Positions 20,334 to 30,798 of a stretch of 53,203 nt of DNA are shown here, in pieces (positions within the stretch are counted from its first letter, which is position 1; each line of letters begins with the position of its first letter). A program made the translations under genes and the position numbers. Origin of the DNA: Priapulus caudatus (lineage: Eukaryota > Priapulida > Priapulimorpha > Priapulimorphida > Priapulidae); the NCBI RefSeq assembly GCF_000485595.1, contig NW_014577891.1:1-53203 (forward strand). Reading direction: 5' to 3'. Under the pieces are notes generated by a model that was not told where the DNA came from, did no database searches, and saw only the letters and a list, made by a program, of their open reading frames with translations.

Positions 20334-23292
20334 TCTCCCTTTCTGGAGCTCTGAGAGAGCTTAAATAAAATGACTGCTCATTAAGTTCTCAGTTAGAAAA
20401 AAACACATATAACTGGACTGAACACATAATTCATATCAAATGTAACTTAAATAAAGTGCTTGTATTTTGACGGGAATCTCACGACCCGACCGCTCCTGGT
20501 GGTCCGCGGATGCTGCCGCTCTACGTCGTGACGTTCTGGCTGATCTGGTAACCCCTGTCCGGGTGACGGAGGAGCAACTGTCTCTAACACCGGCGAGGGA
20601 GGAGTTAGAGCTACCCTCGGTGACTCAGGTGACGGAGGATCTAGCATCACTGGCGTCGAGGTACCAGGTGTTACCGGTCTAATCTTGTTGAGCTGGGCCC
20701 TGTTCCTCGTAAGTGCCTGGGAAGTGGGGGTTGTGACCACATAGGAACGGGAATGCCCACCAGTTCCTGACACCACGCCAGACTCCTGTCTGTCAGGCAC
20801 CCAGACTTCGTCTGTTGACTGGAGACTTGGCAGTTCTTTCGCTCTCCTACGAAGATCGAAGTTGCGTTTCATTTTCTCCCTGTATGCTTCCTCTCTCTCT
20901 CTAATCTGGCTTGTGTTTGGCGGTTGTACAGACAACCCTTTTTGCACAACCGGAATCCTAGTTCGCAACGACCTAGCCATGCAAAGTTCTGCAGGGCTAT
21001 ACCCGTTCAAGAGAGGCGCATTCCTATAATTGAGCATTGCGATGTATGGATCACCAGCAGCGGATAAGAGTCTTTTTACAGTTTGCACTGCGCGCTCTGC
21101 CTCACCGTTGCCTGATGGATGCCCTGGGCTGCTAGTGATGTGAGCAAACCCAAACTCATGGCTGAACTGCTCAAACTCCTGTGAAGCATACTGCGGAACG
21201 TTATCTGAGATGACAGTCTGCAATACCGTGCCGGGCGAAGATTGACTTTATGTGGTTGATCACGGCCCGAGATGACGTTGACTCCAGCCGAAATACTTCG
21301 ATGTATCGCGAGTAGTAGTCTACCACCAGTAGATACTTACTCTTCTTTAGTTCAAACAAATCCGTGGCAACTTTCTGCCATGGCTGATCTGGCATTGCTG
21401 AGGTTCAACTCTGCTATTGGCAGATTGGTTGCATTACCTGCAGCGTTCCACGAGATCTGCCAGATCTCTGCTTACACCAGGCCACCATACAGCTCGCTTC
21501 GCTAGTTCGCGGCACTTCACTATACCTTGATGTCTTTCGTGCAGCTTCTCTAAGATGTCAGATCTTAGACTGCGAGGGATGACGATCCTAGTGCCACATA
21601 GAAGGAGATTATCCACGACAGTCAGCTCCATCCTATGGGGCCAATACTGTTTTGCGAGCCCTTTCCGACAGTTTCCTTCAGGCCATCCTTCCTCTACATA
21701 CTGGATCACCTCGCGACATACGTCATCCTCCTGTTGGTGGCCACGGATGTTTTCTAAACGTTTATCTGTTGCAGGAAATGATTCGGTGATCATCCGCACA
21801 AACGCATCTGTTTCCTGTTCCAATGTACCATCGCTCTGTGTAGGCGGATAGGCCGGTGCACGGATAGCGTACGGACGTACGTCTTCTCGCAGCTTTATCT
21901 CGTATGGAGTCTCCAGCTTCCCGAGTCCGGTAAACAAACTTGGAAACTTTCTTTCCACTGAGCCAACAACGGAGATTATTCCAAGTTCATGGGAAGCTTT
22001 GCCGCTCCACAGATTCGAGGCATTCTCGAAGATGTAGAATTACTCTACACACGACTTTTCTTTGAACTTCATCTCAGCACAGAAACAACCATTGGTATGG
22101 ATAGGCTTATGATCAGCCCCACGGACCACTCTAGAGGATGACTCCAGCCTGGTCCCTGGAAACTCACGGTCGAACACTTGTCACGACATTACAGACACAT
22201 CTGCCCCTGCGTCCACCCGAAACTTCACCTCCTTATCATAGACCGTGATAGGAAATGTCCACTGTGGGCTGCGACCTGACTGGTTGCCCACACTTACTTT
22301 TTCTAGGAAGACATCTGACGAAGCGTATGAACAAGACTGTGTAGTTACTTCATTTACTGTCTTGGCCTTCCGACATACCTTCTCAAAATACCCTTTTAGT
22401 TGGCATCGCCGGCAGTTCACATTTTTGGCAGGGCACAGAGAGCGATTATGAGCATAGTTTCCACACCACGGACACCTCTTCTGACCATACTGTGACGTTG
22501 AACGTGCAGACTTCTTGTCATATCGACCTTTGGCATGTACGGCTAAAGCTTCAGCACCGACTACCATAGTTCACATCAACTCTCTTACCTGGTTCTTTAC
22601 CTGGGCTGACTGACGAGCTAGGTCAGTTGCAAGCTTTAGGGTTAAGTTCTTATTTACTTGCATACGCTCAGAGAGATGCTTGTCTCGAATGCCAACAACG
22701 ATTCTGTCCCTAATTAGCCGTACTCACAATGCTCGGCGAGTGTGTGTAGAGCAGTAATGAAGGAATCAATTGGTTCATCCAGACCTTGCACTCTCCCGTT
22801 GAATTTAGCTCTTTCAAAGATTGTGTTATGGCGGACAATGAAGTATTCCTCGAACTTTTCTTGACACAATCAAAGTCTTGAGACTCATCACTTGCTTCTG
22901 ATACAGCAAATGTAACGGAAGAAAATATCTCGTCTGCCTTCTCTCTCATACAATATATCAACGTGTTCATCTGGTGCTGTGGGGATTTGTCGTCTTACCC
23001 TGAGGCAACCTTGAACCGTTCAAACCGCTTTATCCACCTGGTCCATGAGTTAGGCTGCGAGAAATCGAACAGCTCTGGTGGTGACACTTGAAAATTCGCC
23101 ATAACACTTACAGTAGGCGTATAGTGCTCCCGACACAGACGTGTGCACGTGAATTTGTTGCACGTATGAATCCCGTCTTAGCTGGCTTGCACAGTCTTGC
23201 CTGTTTAGTGGGTCAACCCTGCCGAATTACCTTCAGATACGAAGATAACCAACAGCTGTTAACACCGCTGCCACCAGGTGAACACGTTGATC
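20334..23292 (-). pseudogene. Ty3/gypsy gag-pol remnant, RT/RNase H deleted
   Basis: Minus strand, 5' to 3'. Gag starts ATG at 23,102 (ELFDFSQPNSW...RFERFKVASG) and is broken by stops. Nucleocapsid near 22,480-22,380 has one CX2CX4HX4C knuckle (CPWCGNYAHNRSLC) and a second in which Tyr stands where His is usual. Protease near 22,200 reads VDAGADVSVMS, with Ala where Thr is usual next to the catalytic Asp. Pol runs to the very start of RT (KLREDVRPYAIRAPAYPP), then jumps in frame to SDGTLEQETDAF, the RNase H-integrase linker. The catalytic RT and RNase H are therefore deleted. Integrase follows in separate frames: HHCC zinc finger (LHERHQG...WWPGV), core Asp residues, and GNGEAERAVQTVK with the catalytic Glu. 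The 5' LTR is absent. A dead copy that cannot reverse transcribe. Confidence 0.85.
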
Positions 23293-23541
23293 ATTTTGCT
23301 TTTAAAATAATAAATAAGAAACACCCGTCTGTAGCCCTTGGCTGAAAAGTCGTTTTGTGCAACTTATCAGATCGTGCACTTTGAGTGGCGCCACCGTCGT
23401 TGTAATCAAACTGTAGTCGTTAGTTTTAAAACATTTTTTAATAATATTTCTAATGGTGATTGAACCATGAAACTTTTTTTGTAGCGTAATTTTAACCTAA
23501 ATTAACTGAACCCTAGAACCTAGAGTAAACGATCCTTTTAA

Positions 23542-23994
23542 GCCGGGTACAACTATTGTAATGATAAGACGAATTCAATACTAGCGTGCACGTACATATG
23601 CAATGTTAAGCAGGGTACAACTATTGTAATGATAAGACGAACTCAATACTCGTGTGCACGTGCATATGCAATGTTAAGCCAGGTACAACTATTGTAATGA
23701 TAAGACGAACTCAATACTCGCGTGCACGTACATATGCAATGTTAAGCCGGGTACAACTATTGTAATGATAAGACGAACTCAATACTCGCGTGCACGACTG
23801 CACGTACATATGCAATGTTAAGCCGGGTACAACTATTGTAATGATAAGACGAACTCAATACTCGCGTGCACGTACATATATATGCAATGTTAAGCCGGGT
23901 ACAACTATTATAATGATAAGACGAACTCAATACTCGCGTGCACGTACATACGCAATGTTAAGCTGGGTTCAACTATTGTAATGATAAGACAATT
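23542..23994 (+). repeat. 68-bp minisatellite, right block (about 6.7 units)
   Basis: Continuation of the array at 19,572. Each unit ends atgcaatgTTAA, so every unit offers a TTAA target. Units are about 95% alike. One carries an extra cgactgcacg; another an extra tata. Confidence 0.95.
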
Positions 23995-24136
23995 TGCAAC
24001 ATTGCTAGTGCCAATAGGTTTGAAGCTACTTAATGGTCGACAACAATTCACTGGTGGGGGACTAAGAATTGTTCTTGCTGACACACTCTTGACAGCACAA
24101 GGTGCCCTGGAATAGTCAAAGCAGAAGTCCCCCTGC

Positions 24137-25334
24137 TCATTCCAAAATTGGAGGGCAGAGATTCACTGAAGCTGCACACACCCTGAAAAGCTTGGACACC
24201 GTAGTATCCATAGTGTCTCCCTTTCGCTTGACCAATTTGATTGGTAAAGGTCCCTTCACAACGCCACAGTCTTTGAGTCTGTTAATCACGCGCTCAGCAT
24301 GGATTCGGACATTAGAGTACATCCTAGAAACTTCGACCTCCTTCCTGCTCAGCTGCTTTTTGCCCTTTGTGTAGTTTGGCAAGAGAAGTCTCGCTCCACG
24401 AATTGCCAACTCTTCGTCAATAAAAAATCCCTATAATAATAAATCTCTATCTGTCCACTCCGGACGGTTATTTTCTTGTCACTGGCTCTGCCTCCCCACA
24501 CATCAGACAGAAATGTGATAGCCCCTGACGGGCTGATACCCACCAAAACTTTAACAGTGTTGTGCATCTTATAATTAGAGTATGTTTGAGCTCTAGCTTT
24601 CAGATTGGATGGTCTCTCTATGATGGTCTGTACAGTTGATAACACAATGGACTCGTTGGAACGTGTCATTCTGGGATGCTGCTGGCAGCTGCATTTCAAT
24701 GGTCTCGGGCCATTTCACCAGACCACCCAGTGAAATATGGAGGGCTTCCAGACACTGATGAAAGACCCTGGTAACTGTGGATTTGACGATGCCGAATCGA
24801 TATGCAAGGTCTTCCATGCACAAATTCCTCTTTAGTTTTATCAGTGTCAGTAAAATTTCGTCTTCCACCGACAATCTACAGTTTTTCCCCCGTTTGATTT
24901 TTTCTTTTGTATGTTTGAGAATGGTCTTGAAAACACCAGAGTTTTGTAAGCCAGTATAAAATGCTAACTGTTTCTGGTTACACATTAATTGATCAGCACA
25001 AATTATACGGCACTTCAGACAGGTCACCTGTTGTTGTGCCTTCGTCAACTTTTGCTTTGAAGTCTCCACCTGCGACCGGAGTGTGACCAGTTCGCTTTTA
25101 CTTCGCTCAGCTTGTTGGGTCGTATTCGCGAGTCTTTCCTGGAGGCTGTGAATCAATTGCTGATTGGACTTGTGCTGCTGTTCATAGTTCTCGATGTTCT
25201 CATAACTAATGTCAGTTTGTGTCTCTTTAATAAAAAAGTACCGCACAACAAGATCTGTCTGCGTTCTCTTCTCTGGTAGCAAGTTCTTGTCATGAGCCAA
25301 ACTTAAAAGTGCAGCAGCGGCATGTGACCTGGAC
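24137..25334 (-). pseudogene. THAP-DDE transposase pseudogene, exon 3 (coiled coil, HTH, DDE)
   Basis: 3' part of a three-exon minus-strand gene. From 25,325 down: AAAALLSLAHDKNLL, a Gln/Glu-rich coiled coil (~residues 70-140 of the frame), CxxC (CLKCR), then CRLSVEDEILLTLIKLKRNL and LAYRFGIVKSTVTRVFHQCL, the HTH_Tnp_4-type helix-turn-helix. The DDE_Tnp_4-like nuclease follows after a frameshift near 24,640: INCTD (Asn where the first catalytic Asp is expected), IERPSNLKARAQTYSNYK, GAITFLSDVWGGRASDKKIT, a degraded middle with a stop, then LLLPNYTKGKKQLSRKE and RIHAERVINRLKD (final Glu present). Domain order THAP-coil-HTH-DDE is that of ISL2EU/Harbinger-like transposases. Frameshifts, a stop and the Asp-to-Asn change make it inactive. 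Exons 1 and 2 lie at 36.3 kb and 27.4 kb. Confidence 0.85.
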
Positions 25335-25905
25335 GCGAATTTGCGTTTCCCAAACCGTATAGCTATGGAAGAAAAATTGAGCAACGTGATTGGCTAGACA
25401 TTTTTTAGGACACGCCCACTATCGCCATTTTTGCTTGCGGAGTAGAGTCTAGTGCAGAGCACATGATGTGTGCTGCATATACGTTCTCTCATATATACGT
25501 TATTATATATAATATATGATATATGCATATATATTCTAGATATATATATAGACAGATAGATATATTTTCTCGTTATTTGCACCATGACGACGCGAGAAAC
25601 ATGCCAGGACAGTTTTTTGCTATTTGGCATGGGTCTTTTTCATTTCCCCCATTTTTCATAATTGTTGAAGGGCGTAATTTGAAGCCCAGGTTCAGGTCAA
25701 AATTATATGAGCGTATGGAATTATGACGAACGAACAATATGAGAAGCCACTGACAAGATGACAGGTATCTTATTTGTATGTTACTTAGAAGTACTTTTGA
25801 ATTGGATGAGATGCCATTTTTGTTTCTTTTATTAAATGATACTTGCCATTCACCTTGAATTTGTGTCATAGATTCACAGCGTAATAGATTTTATTTCTTG
25901 TTGTT

Positions 25906-25909
25906 TGTG

Positions 25910-25977
<68 letters not shown>

Positions 25978-25988
25978 TGTGTGTGTAA
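25906..25988 (+). repeat. (GTGC)n/(GT)n microsatellite
   Basis: Tetranucleotide gtgc array bounded by gt repeats, inside the MULE-like element. Confidence 0.95.
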
Positions 25989-26303
25989 TGTAGGAATCGA
26001 TTTTAACTATTTTTTTTATCTGTATGATGTGGATGGATATTGTGTTTAAGAGCAAATCGCCTGTTTGTCTTCGTGGATAATATACAAGTATATCGTTTTA
26101 GCGATGTTACAAGAATACCATTTTGATCTATGAATGAATATGATGATTGATTTGGGATGGGGGCAAAGGATACTTGCATTTGAAGTCAGAATGGTGGGGA
26201 CTGCTCAGTGCTCCCCTCCCCTTGAAATTCTGGATTCATCAATGATAATTGATTAACTGGAGCCTCAGTGATAGATAATGGGAACTCTCTTTATTTCTAG
26301 CTT

Positions 26304-26305
<2 letters not shown>

Positions 26306-26348
<43 letters not shown>

Positions 26349-26950
26349 CTATTTGCTCTCTTTCTCCTTCCCAACATTTTATGTCTGGTATTCGTAACCC
26401 CCCCCCTTGTCTCTTTTTCTCTCTTGTCTACTTGCTCTATTTCTTCCACCCATCTCTTTATTTTTAGTCTTCTCACCGCTTTTTTCTCTCTCTCACTCTT
26501 TATTTTTAGTCTTCTCACCGCTTTTTTCTCTCTCTCCCTCTCTCGTCTACTTGAACTCATTCTTCCACCCATCTCTTTATTTTTAGTCTTATAAACCCAC
26601 CGTTTTCTCTCTCTCTCTTTCTCCCTCTCTTATCTACTTGCTATCTTTCTTCTCCCCAACATTTTATTTCTAGTCTTATTCCCTACTCTCTCGTCTACGC
26701 ATAATTTATTTCTAGTCTTCTTCCTCTTCTCTCTCTCGTTTACTTGCTCCCTTCCCTCCATCCATCTCTTTTCATATTCTTCTTAACCCCCCTCTCTCTC
26801 TCAAGCCTACTTGCTCTTTTTCTCCTCCCCAATCAATTATTTCTAGTCTTCCCCCTCCCCCTTTCTCTTTCTCTCTCAAGCCTACTCGCTCTCTTTCTTT
26901 TTCTAGTCATTTCATTTCTAGTTTTATCCCCCCCCCCCTATCTCTCTCCG
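26306..26950 (+). repeat. CT-rich minisatellite
   Basis: (TC)n at 26,306-26,345, then degenerate copies of ttatttctagtcttcttccc and ctctctctcgtctacttgct. It fills most of the MULE-like element. Confidence 0.9.
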
Positions 26951-27330
26951 TTAGTGATAATGTAAACATCTCCAATATCTGAAGATTATCTCAGAAGTGG
27001 TAACTAAACCTTTGCGCGTAGTGGTCTAGTTTGCAGGCACAAACCCTTATCAGTCGAAACACGTTAAAGAGTGTCTGAATTATAAGACTTCCATTGGTAC
27101 TGTACTATATAGCTACAGCCACAGGCTTTACGCCAATAATGCAAACCACCTAAGCAACTACACATCTATTTATACCACGCTCACGGCCGCTATAGTAGAT
27201 CAAGTCAGCTAGTGTTCGAAGTAGCGCGATGGTGTGTGCGCGATAGTGGGCGTGTCCTAAAAAATTTCTAGCCAACCGCGTTGCTCAATTTTTCTTCCAT
27301 AGCTATACGGTTTGGGAATCGCAAATTCGC

Positions 27331-27472
27331 GACCTGGACGTGTTCTCATGTCTCTCCTTCAGCCGCTTATGCCGCTGGACTTTCTGGGCAGATCGGTCTT
27401 TCACTTTCTGTGGGGTGAAGGAGAACACACTCGGTACGTAATCAGGATCCTGCGGGTCTTTGGATGGGCAAC
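27331..27472 (-). pseudogene. THAP-DDE transposase pseudogene, exon 2
   Basis: The minus-strand acceptor tgttttgtag opens at 27,472: GCPSKDPQDPDYVPSVFSFTP, then a basic stretch QKVKDRSAQKVQRHKRLKERHENTSRS. DPDYVPSVF is the closing segment of a THAP domain in ISL2EU-type transposases, and the Lys/Arg run is the linker after it. The frame enters the 9-bp duplication of the MULE-like insertion and resumes on its far side at 25,325. Exon 1 with the zinc-binding half is at 36.1-36.3 kb, beyond the gypsy element. Confidence 0.8.
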
Positions 27473-27694
27473 CTACAAAACAGGAGTAAAAAAACATTTT
27501 ACTAACTTGTATTATGTACACATAATAAACAAGGAAAGAAGTACATCCGTTGATAACAAATTGGTATTCTCCCATGCCTTTTGTTGCTAATCATCAGATC
27601 TAGCTTGTCACGATATTATTTCTTATTCATGGTGATTTACAGAATTCATGATTTACGTTTTTATTAATTTTCAAGACGAAACTTTCAGAGAGAG

Positions 27695-27753
<59 letters not shown>

Positions 27754-28046
27754 GGAGGTGTTCATTGTATGATTAAATGGGCTTAATTGGGTGTATCTAT
27801 AGGGAAGTAGAGGATCGGGGGTTTAACCCTGAGACCTATCGATAAATATACTGCAATGATAACAATAAAATTACATCATTCACTAGTGCCCGTAGTGGAT
27901 ATGTACACGTCATCATGGGCAGTGGGGGCATGTTACCGTCCCATTGTTGGACTAGTACAGCATGTAATATTTATATTTTGTCAACGTAAGGGATCATATC
28001 CATTGAACTAAGATGATAAGTATTATTATATCCTCATACTTCAGTA
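27473..28046. other. Intron-like DNA with (AG)n
   Basis: No coding. (AG)n at 27,690-27,745. Presumably part of the intron of the THAP-DDE pseudogene between exon 2 and the gypsy insertion. Confidence 0.6.
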
Positions 28047-28050
28047 TTAG

Positions 28051-28411
28051 TGTGACATGCCGAATTGTCACAGGGTTGTTGTGATGGTTTGGTGCTGCCT
28101 TCGAGTGGCGAAAGGAGAGAAAAGACAGACGGCAGCACTACAGAGAACAGATGGCAGACTAGGCCACCATGCTGGATCATATAGAAAGCAGAAGAAAGCA
28201 TTCTGCTAATTAGTAATTTCTATCGGTCAACATCTACGAGGTTATCGTGTGACCCAGGGCAGTTTGTTGCCCGCGAAGTTGGCGTGGTCAGTCCTACAGT
28301 GGCATGATCTAGCCCGATCATGTACTTGGCTCCCTAGGTTTTTTTTTGTTTGTTCACAAATAAATCGTCTACCCCGCACTTGATTGTTGGAGTCTTTTTC
28401 CGGACCTCACA
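28051..28411 (+). repeat. 5' LTR
   Basis: TGTGACATGCCGAATTGTCA ... ccggacctcaca (TG..CA). Contains aataaa at about 28,360 near its end, a likely polyadenylation signal. Its partner is at 35,753-36,102. Confidence 0.92.
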
Positions 28412-28413
28412 AA

Positions 28414-28432
28414 TGGCGCAGTCGACAGGATT
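28414..28432 (+). other. Primer-binding site
   Basis: tggcgcagtcgacaggatt, 2 bases after the LTR. Its complement ends ...GACTGCGCCA, which fits the 3' end of a tRNA-Ser (from memory of tRNA-Ser acceptor/T-arm sequence, so the isoacceptor is inferred). Confidence 0.7.
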
Positions 28433-28478
28433 ATCAAGTACGGCATCCATTGATCCGAGGAGATGAACAAACCCCTGA

Positions 28479-28637
28479 GAGAGACGAGAGAAACAAGAAG
28501 ACATCTATAAGGCAAACATCTGCACGATCTGTGGCTCGGCATACGTGACGCTGAAGGCTCTGCAGGGACACATGGACTCGCATGCCGACCAGGCCGTTGC
28601 CAGCATTCTGCCTGATGGCATGGCGACCAGCTAGTCG
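28479..28637 (+). CDS. Leader reading frame with one C2H2 zinc finger
   Basis: Between the primer-binding site and gag, one frame encodes NICTICGSAYVTLKALQGHM then DSHADQ: C-x2-C-x12-H-x3-H, a canonical C2H2 finger with the expected hydrophobic Leu. It continues AVASILPDGMATS to a TAG at 28,635-28,637. No ATG lies in frame upstream; an ATG at 28,463 is in another frame with a stop between, so a 1-bp indel may separate them. Ty3/gypsy leaders do not usually encode such a finger. It could be a captured cellular sequence or chance, but the exact spacing makes chance unlikely. Function unknown. Confidence 0.45.
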
Positions 28638-28824
28638 GATAGCCAGCGTAGCATTTAGTTGAAAACAATAATGCACTTTGTACATATTTGTATTGTATGA
28701 ATAAATTGCGCGATTTATGGTGTAGACTGTAGACTGAGGAAGCTTCTCGAGTACAAGCCTCCCATTGCTCTTGGGTCCCTAAACTACGTGGTCCATTTTC
28801 ACACGTAGTCCCGCGGGTGGCAGA

Positions 28825-29307
28825 ATGGAGGATCAGGTGAGGATGTTGGAGGAGTTAGCGAAGGCCAAATTGGTGGAGGCCACACTTAAGGCTGTGTGCC
28901 AGCGTGGGCCGGGGTATGCTGCTCCCTCCCGACATGAGGAATGGTTCCGGGACTGTCCAGAGAAGTCGGGCGATCCGGATGTTGAAGAATGGGTTGGGGA
29001 CATGCGGGCTCAATTAGCCACCCATAAAGGCACCCAGGAGGAAAGGGCGGCAGTGGTCCTCCAGCACCTGGGGGGCAGGGCCCGCATGGAGGTGAGTGGT
29101 CATCGAGGGGTAAGCAAAGATGCTGAGAAGATCTTCGAAGTCCTGTTGGCGACCTTCGGAGATGCGGACCACCAATCTCTGCCGAGGCTCCAGCTGCGAT
29201 TTTTTCGTACCAGCAGAAAGGGAGCCAAGACCTGCTTGGCTGCTCACTGGAGCTGGTCCGATTGAGCAATCAGATCACCGCTATGGATGGATCATGGGAA
29301 GCCTCCA
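28825..29307 (+). pseudogene. gag: gag, 5' part
   Basis: Starts ATG at 28,825 (MEDQVRMLEELAKAKLVEA). DPDVEEWVGDMRAQL and VVLQHLGGRARMEVSGH form the helical capsid core of the Arc/PNMA-related gag type, which builds the virus-like particle. A frameshift near 29,205 moves the frame, after which residues matching the family (CSLELVRL) read to 29,300. The coding sequence is cut at 29,307 by the hAT-like element and resumes at 30,793. The frameshift and insertion abolish a full-length Gag. Confidence 0.85.
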
Positions 29308-30798
29308 CAGGGTGAAAAACTGATAATTGGAGGCACTGGTCCAGCAGGACCAGTGCCTCTGAGGAAGTACTGGTCCTGGTCAGTAGGCACTGGTCCAGGA
29401 TTTCTGTCATAGCAAAGTGAATGACCTGGATGTGGGGACGTTTTTGTAGAAGGGATGGTGCAATTTGGTGATGTGCATTCTAAGGTATTCTTAAAAATTA
29501 TATTTTTTACTCGTTTCGATACACTGATGCGTAGTAAATCGGAACAAGTCCGCAAGTCGGTTTCAAAGATCAGCAGTCTCTGCAGACCGTCCATTATTCC
29601 TATAAATTATCATATTTTATTACGCGATCGCTGCTTGGTCGGGATGTCCAGTATTATCGAATTAGCAGAGGTTTAACAGCATGACCTAGAAAATCGAACA
29701 CAACAAACATGGAGAGTTGTGTGTACTTCGCATGGACTTTAGGCTTCGGAATTTGACTATTTTTAGTCTATATTTGATTAATTTACCATTCATTTCATTA
29801 GAATAATGTAGAAGATTAGTAGAGAATAACAAAATAATCAGCAACAATTAAACAATATTTTGTTTGCCCTCACCCGACCCAGGCTGAAAATGTGGGTAGG
29901 TAGGTTGGCTTTTTTTTGAGGGGGGTCTTTTTACAAATTCAGCAATGGTGTCTACGTGCTCAGGTGTGCTTGTGTGGAGATACCTTTTATGTTTGCTACA
30001 GATTTATATAATGTTACATTGTACAGTGATACAATATACATATAAAATACTTTTAACAGCTTGTGTTCATCAGAGCTAAATTGTGCATGATTTTATTTCC
30101 AGATCACACACGCACGCACGCACGCACGCACGCACACATATACACGTAATCTGGAAATAAAAGCATTAAAAATAAAAGGAACTTGAATTAAGAAATAAAC
30201 ATCTTAATTCTTAGCACATATTAGTCTTTGGAAAGAAAAATAAAGTTAATCTGTCAGAGTTGGATCCATTATTAAGTTATTTAATATCTAAATTATAATA
30301 TAGCGATTTCCAATTCCAGGAAAGTTTTGCTGTCGCGCTCTCATACCAGCGGTGCCCGGCCACCCACTACATATGTAATAATGAACATGGCCCTGGGACG
30401 CAGCTGAAAGTGAAACAATCAATAATGCACTCGACCCTCCCCCCTCTACTTCAATTAGTGCCGCCCAGCCAGCAGGCATGTACGCAGCCAGGCTGTGCAT
30501 AGCTCTAGTACTCTAGCCCGCGTACAGTTGCCGCAGGCCTACCACATACAGAAACTTTAAAAAAAAATCGGAAAGGTCAATAAAAATGTTTGAGTCGGCC
30601 CCTTTTTGGCGGGTCGGTCGGGTGAGGGTAAACAAACAACATTTTTATTATGGCCTCAGTTTGGTAAATTTTTTATTTCCTGTGCGGTGATTATCTAGTC
30701 GCCCCGCCGGACCAGCTGACACGAGCAAGCAGTCGCCCGGTCGATTTTCTAATCGCCACTGGCGACTGGGCGACCGCTAGTTTCTCACGCTGCCTCCA
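29302..30798. mobile_element. 1.49-kb hAT-like insertion in gag
   Basis: The element at 29,308-30,792 begins cagggtgaaaaact and ends agtttctcacgctg (14-bp imperfect TIR, 2 mismatches). It is flanked by cctcca on both sides (29,302-29,307 and 30,793-30,798). Removing one copy plus the element rejoins gag in frame (...GSWEAS / RDIILKGRL). The CAGxG terminus is hAT-like; the 6-bp duplication is shorter than the usual 8 bp. The interior holds a (CACG)n tract at 30,108-30,140, a repeat shared with 15.0 kb, and half of a 'tagcccgc' foldback. No transposase. Confidence 0.82.
30501..30540. repeat. Half of a 'tagcccgc' foldback
   Basis: agctctagtactctagcccg then cgtacagttgccgcaggcct; the complementary arm is missing. 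Confidence 0.7.

Larger units (their letters stand above)
19781..23541. mobile_element. TTAA-flanked (Kolobok-like) element containing a gypsy insertion
   Basis: The element at 19,785-23,537 begins agggatactagactagg and ends cctagagtaaacgatcctt. It is flanked by ataa (mutated TTAA) and TTAA, and sits inside one unit of the 68-bp minisatellite. Its outer ~340 bp (left) and ~245 bp (right) match the compact 599-bp element at 36,928-37,526 in opposite orientation. The excess length (about 3.15 kb) equals the gypsy copy in its middle. The element has no transposase of its own. TTAA targets fit Kolobok or piggyBac; the AGG-type terminus favours Kolobok, but this is inference. Confidence 0.8.
25326..27339. 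mobile_element. 2.0-kb MULE-like element with 91-bp TIRs and 9-bp duplication
   Basis: The element at 25,335-27,330 (1,996 bp) has terminal inverted repeats of 91 bp with about 4 mismatches: 25,335-25,425 begins gcgaatttgcgtttcccaaa; 27,240-27,330 is its complement. The perfect 9-bp repeat gacctggac flanks it (25,326-25,334 and 27,331-27,339). It interrupts the transposase coding sequence: minus-strand ...GAGAACACG precedes it and TCACATGCCGCT continues after. Long TIRs with a 9-bp duplication are the Mutator-like pattern. Interior: microsatellites only, no transposase, so non-autonomous. Confidence 0.88.

Noticed and set aside
20106-20354. 82-codon plus-strand frame
   Set aside because: Lies in the LTR and flank of the gypsy remnant, antisense to it; chance frame.
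23262-23295. Primer-binding site of the second gypsy (tggtggcagcgg on the minus strand)
   Set aside because: No LTR end precedes it and a 20-bp inverted copy of the flank lies at 22,955, so rearrangement is as likely.
27312-27590. 92-codon plus-strand frame
   Set aside because: Antisense of THAP-DDE exon 2; the minus strand carries the recognisable protein.
28369-28685. Minus-strand frames of 83-99 codons
   Set aside because: Shadows of the gypsy leader, opposite to the C2H2 frame.
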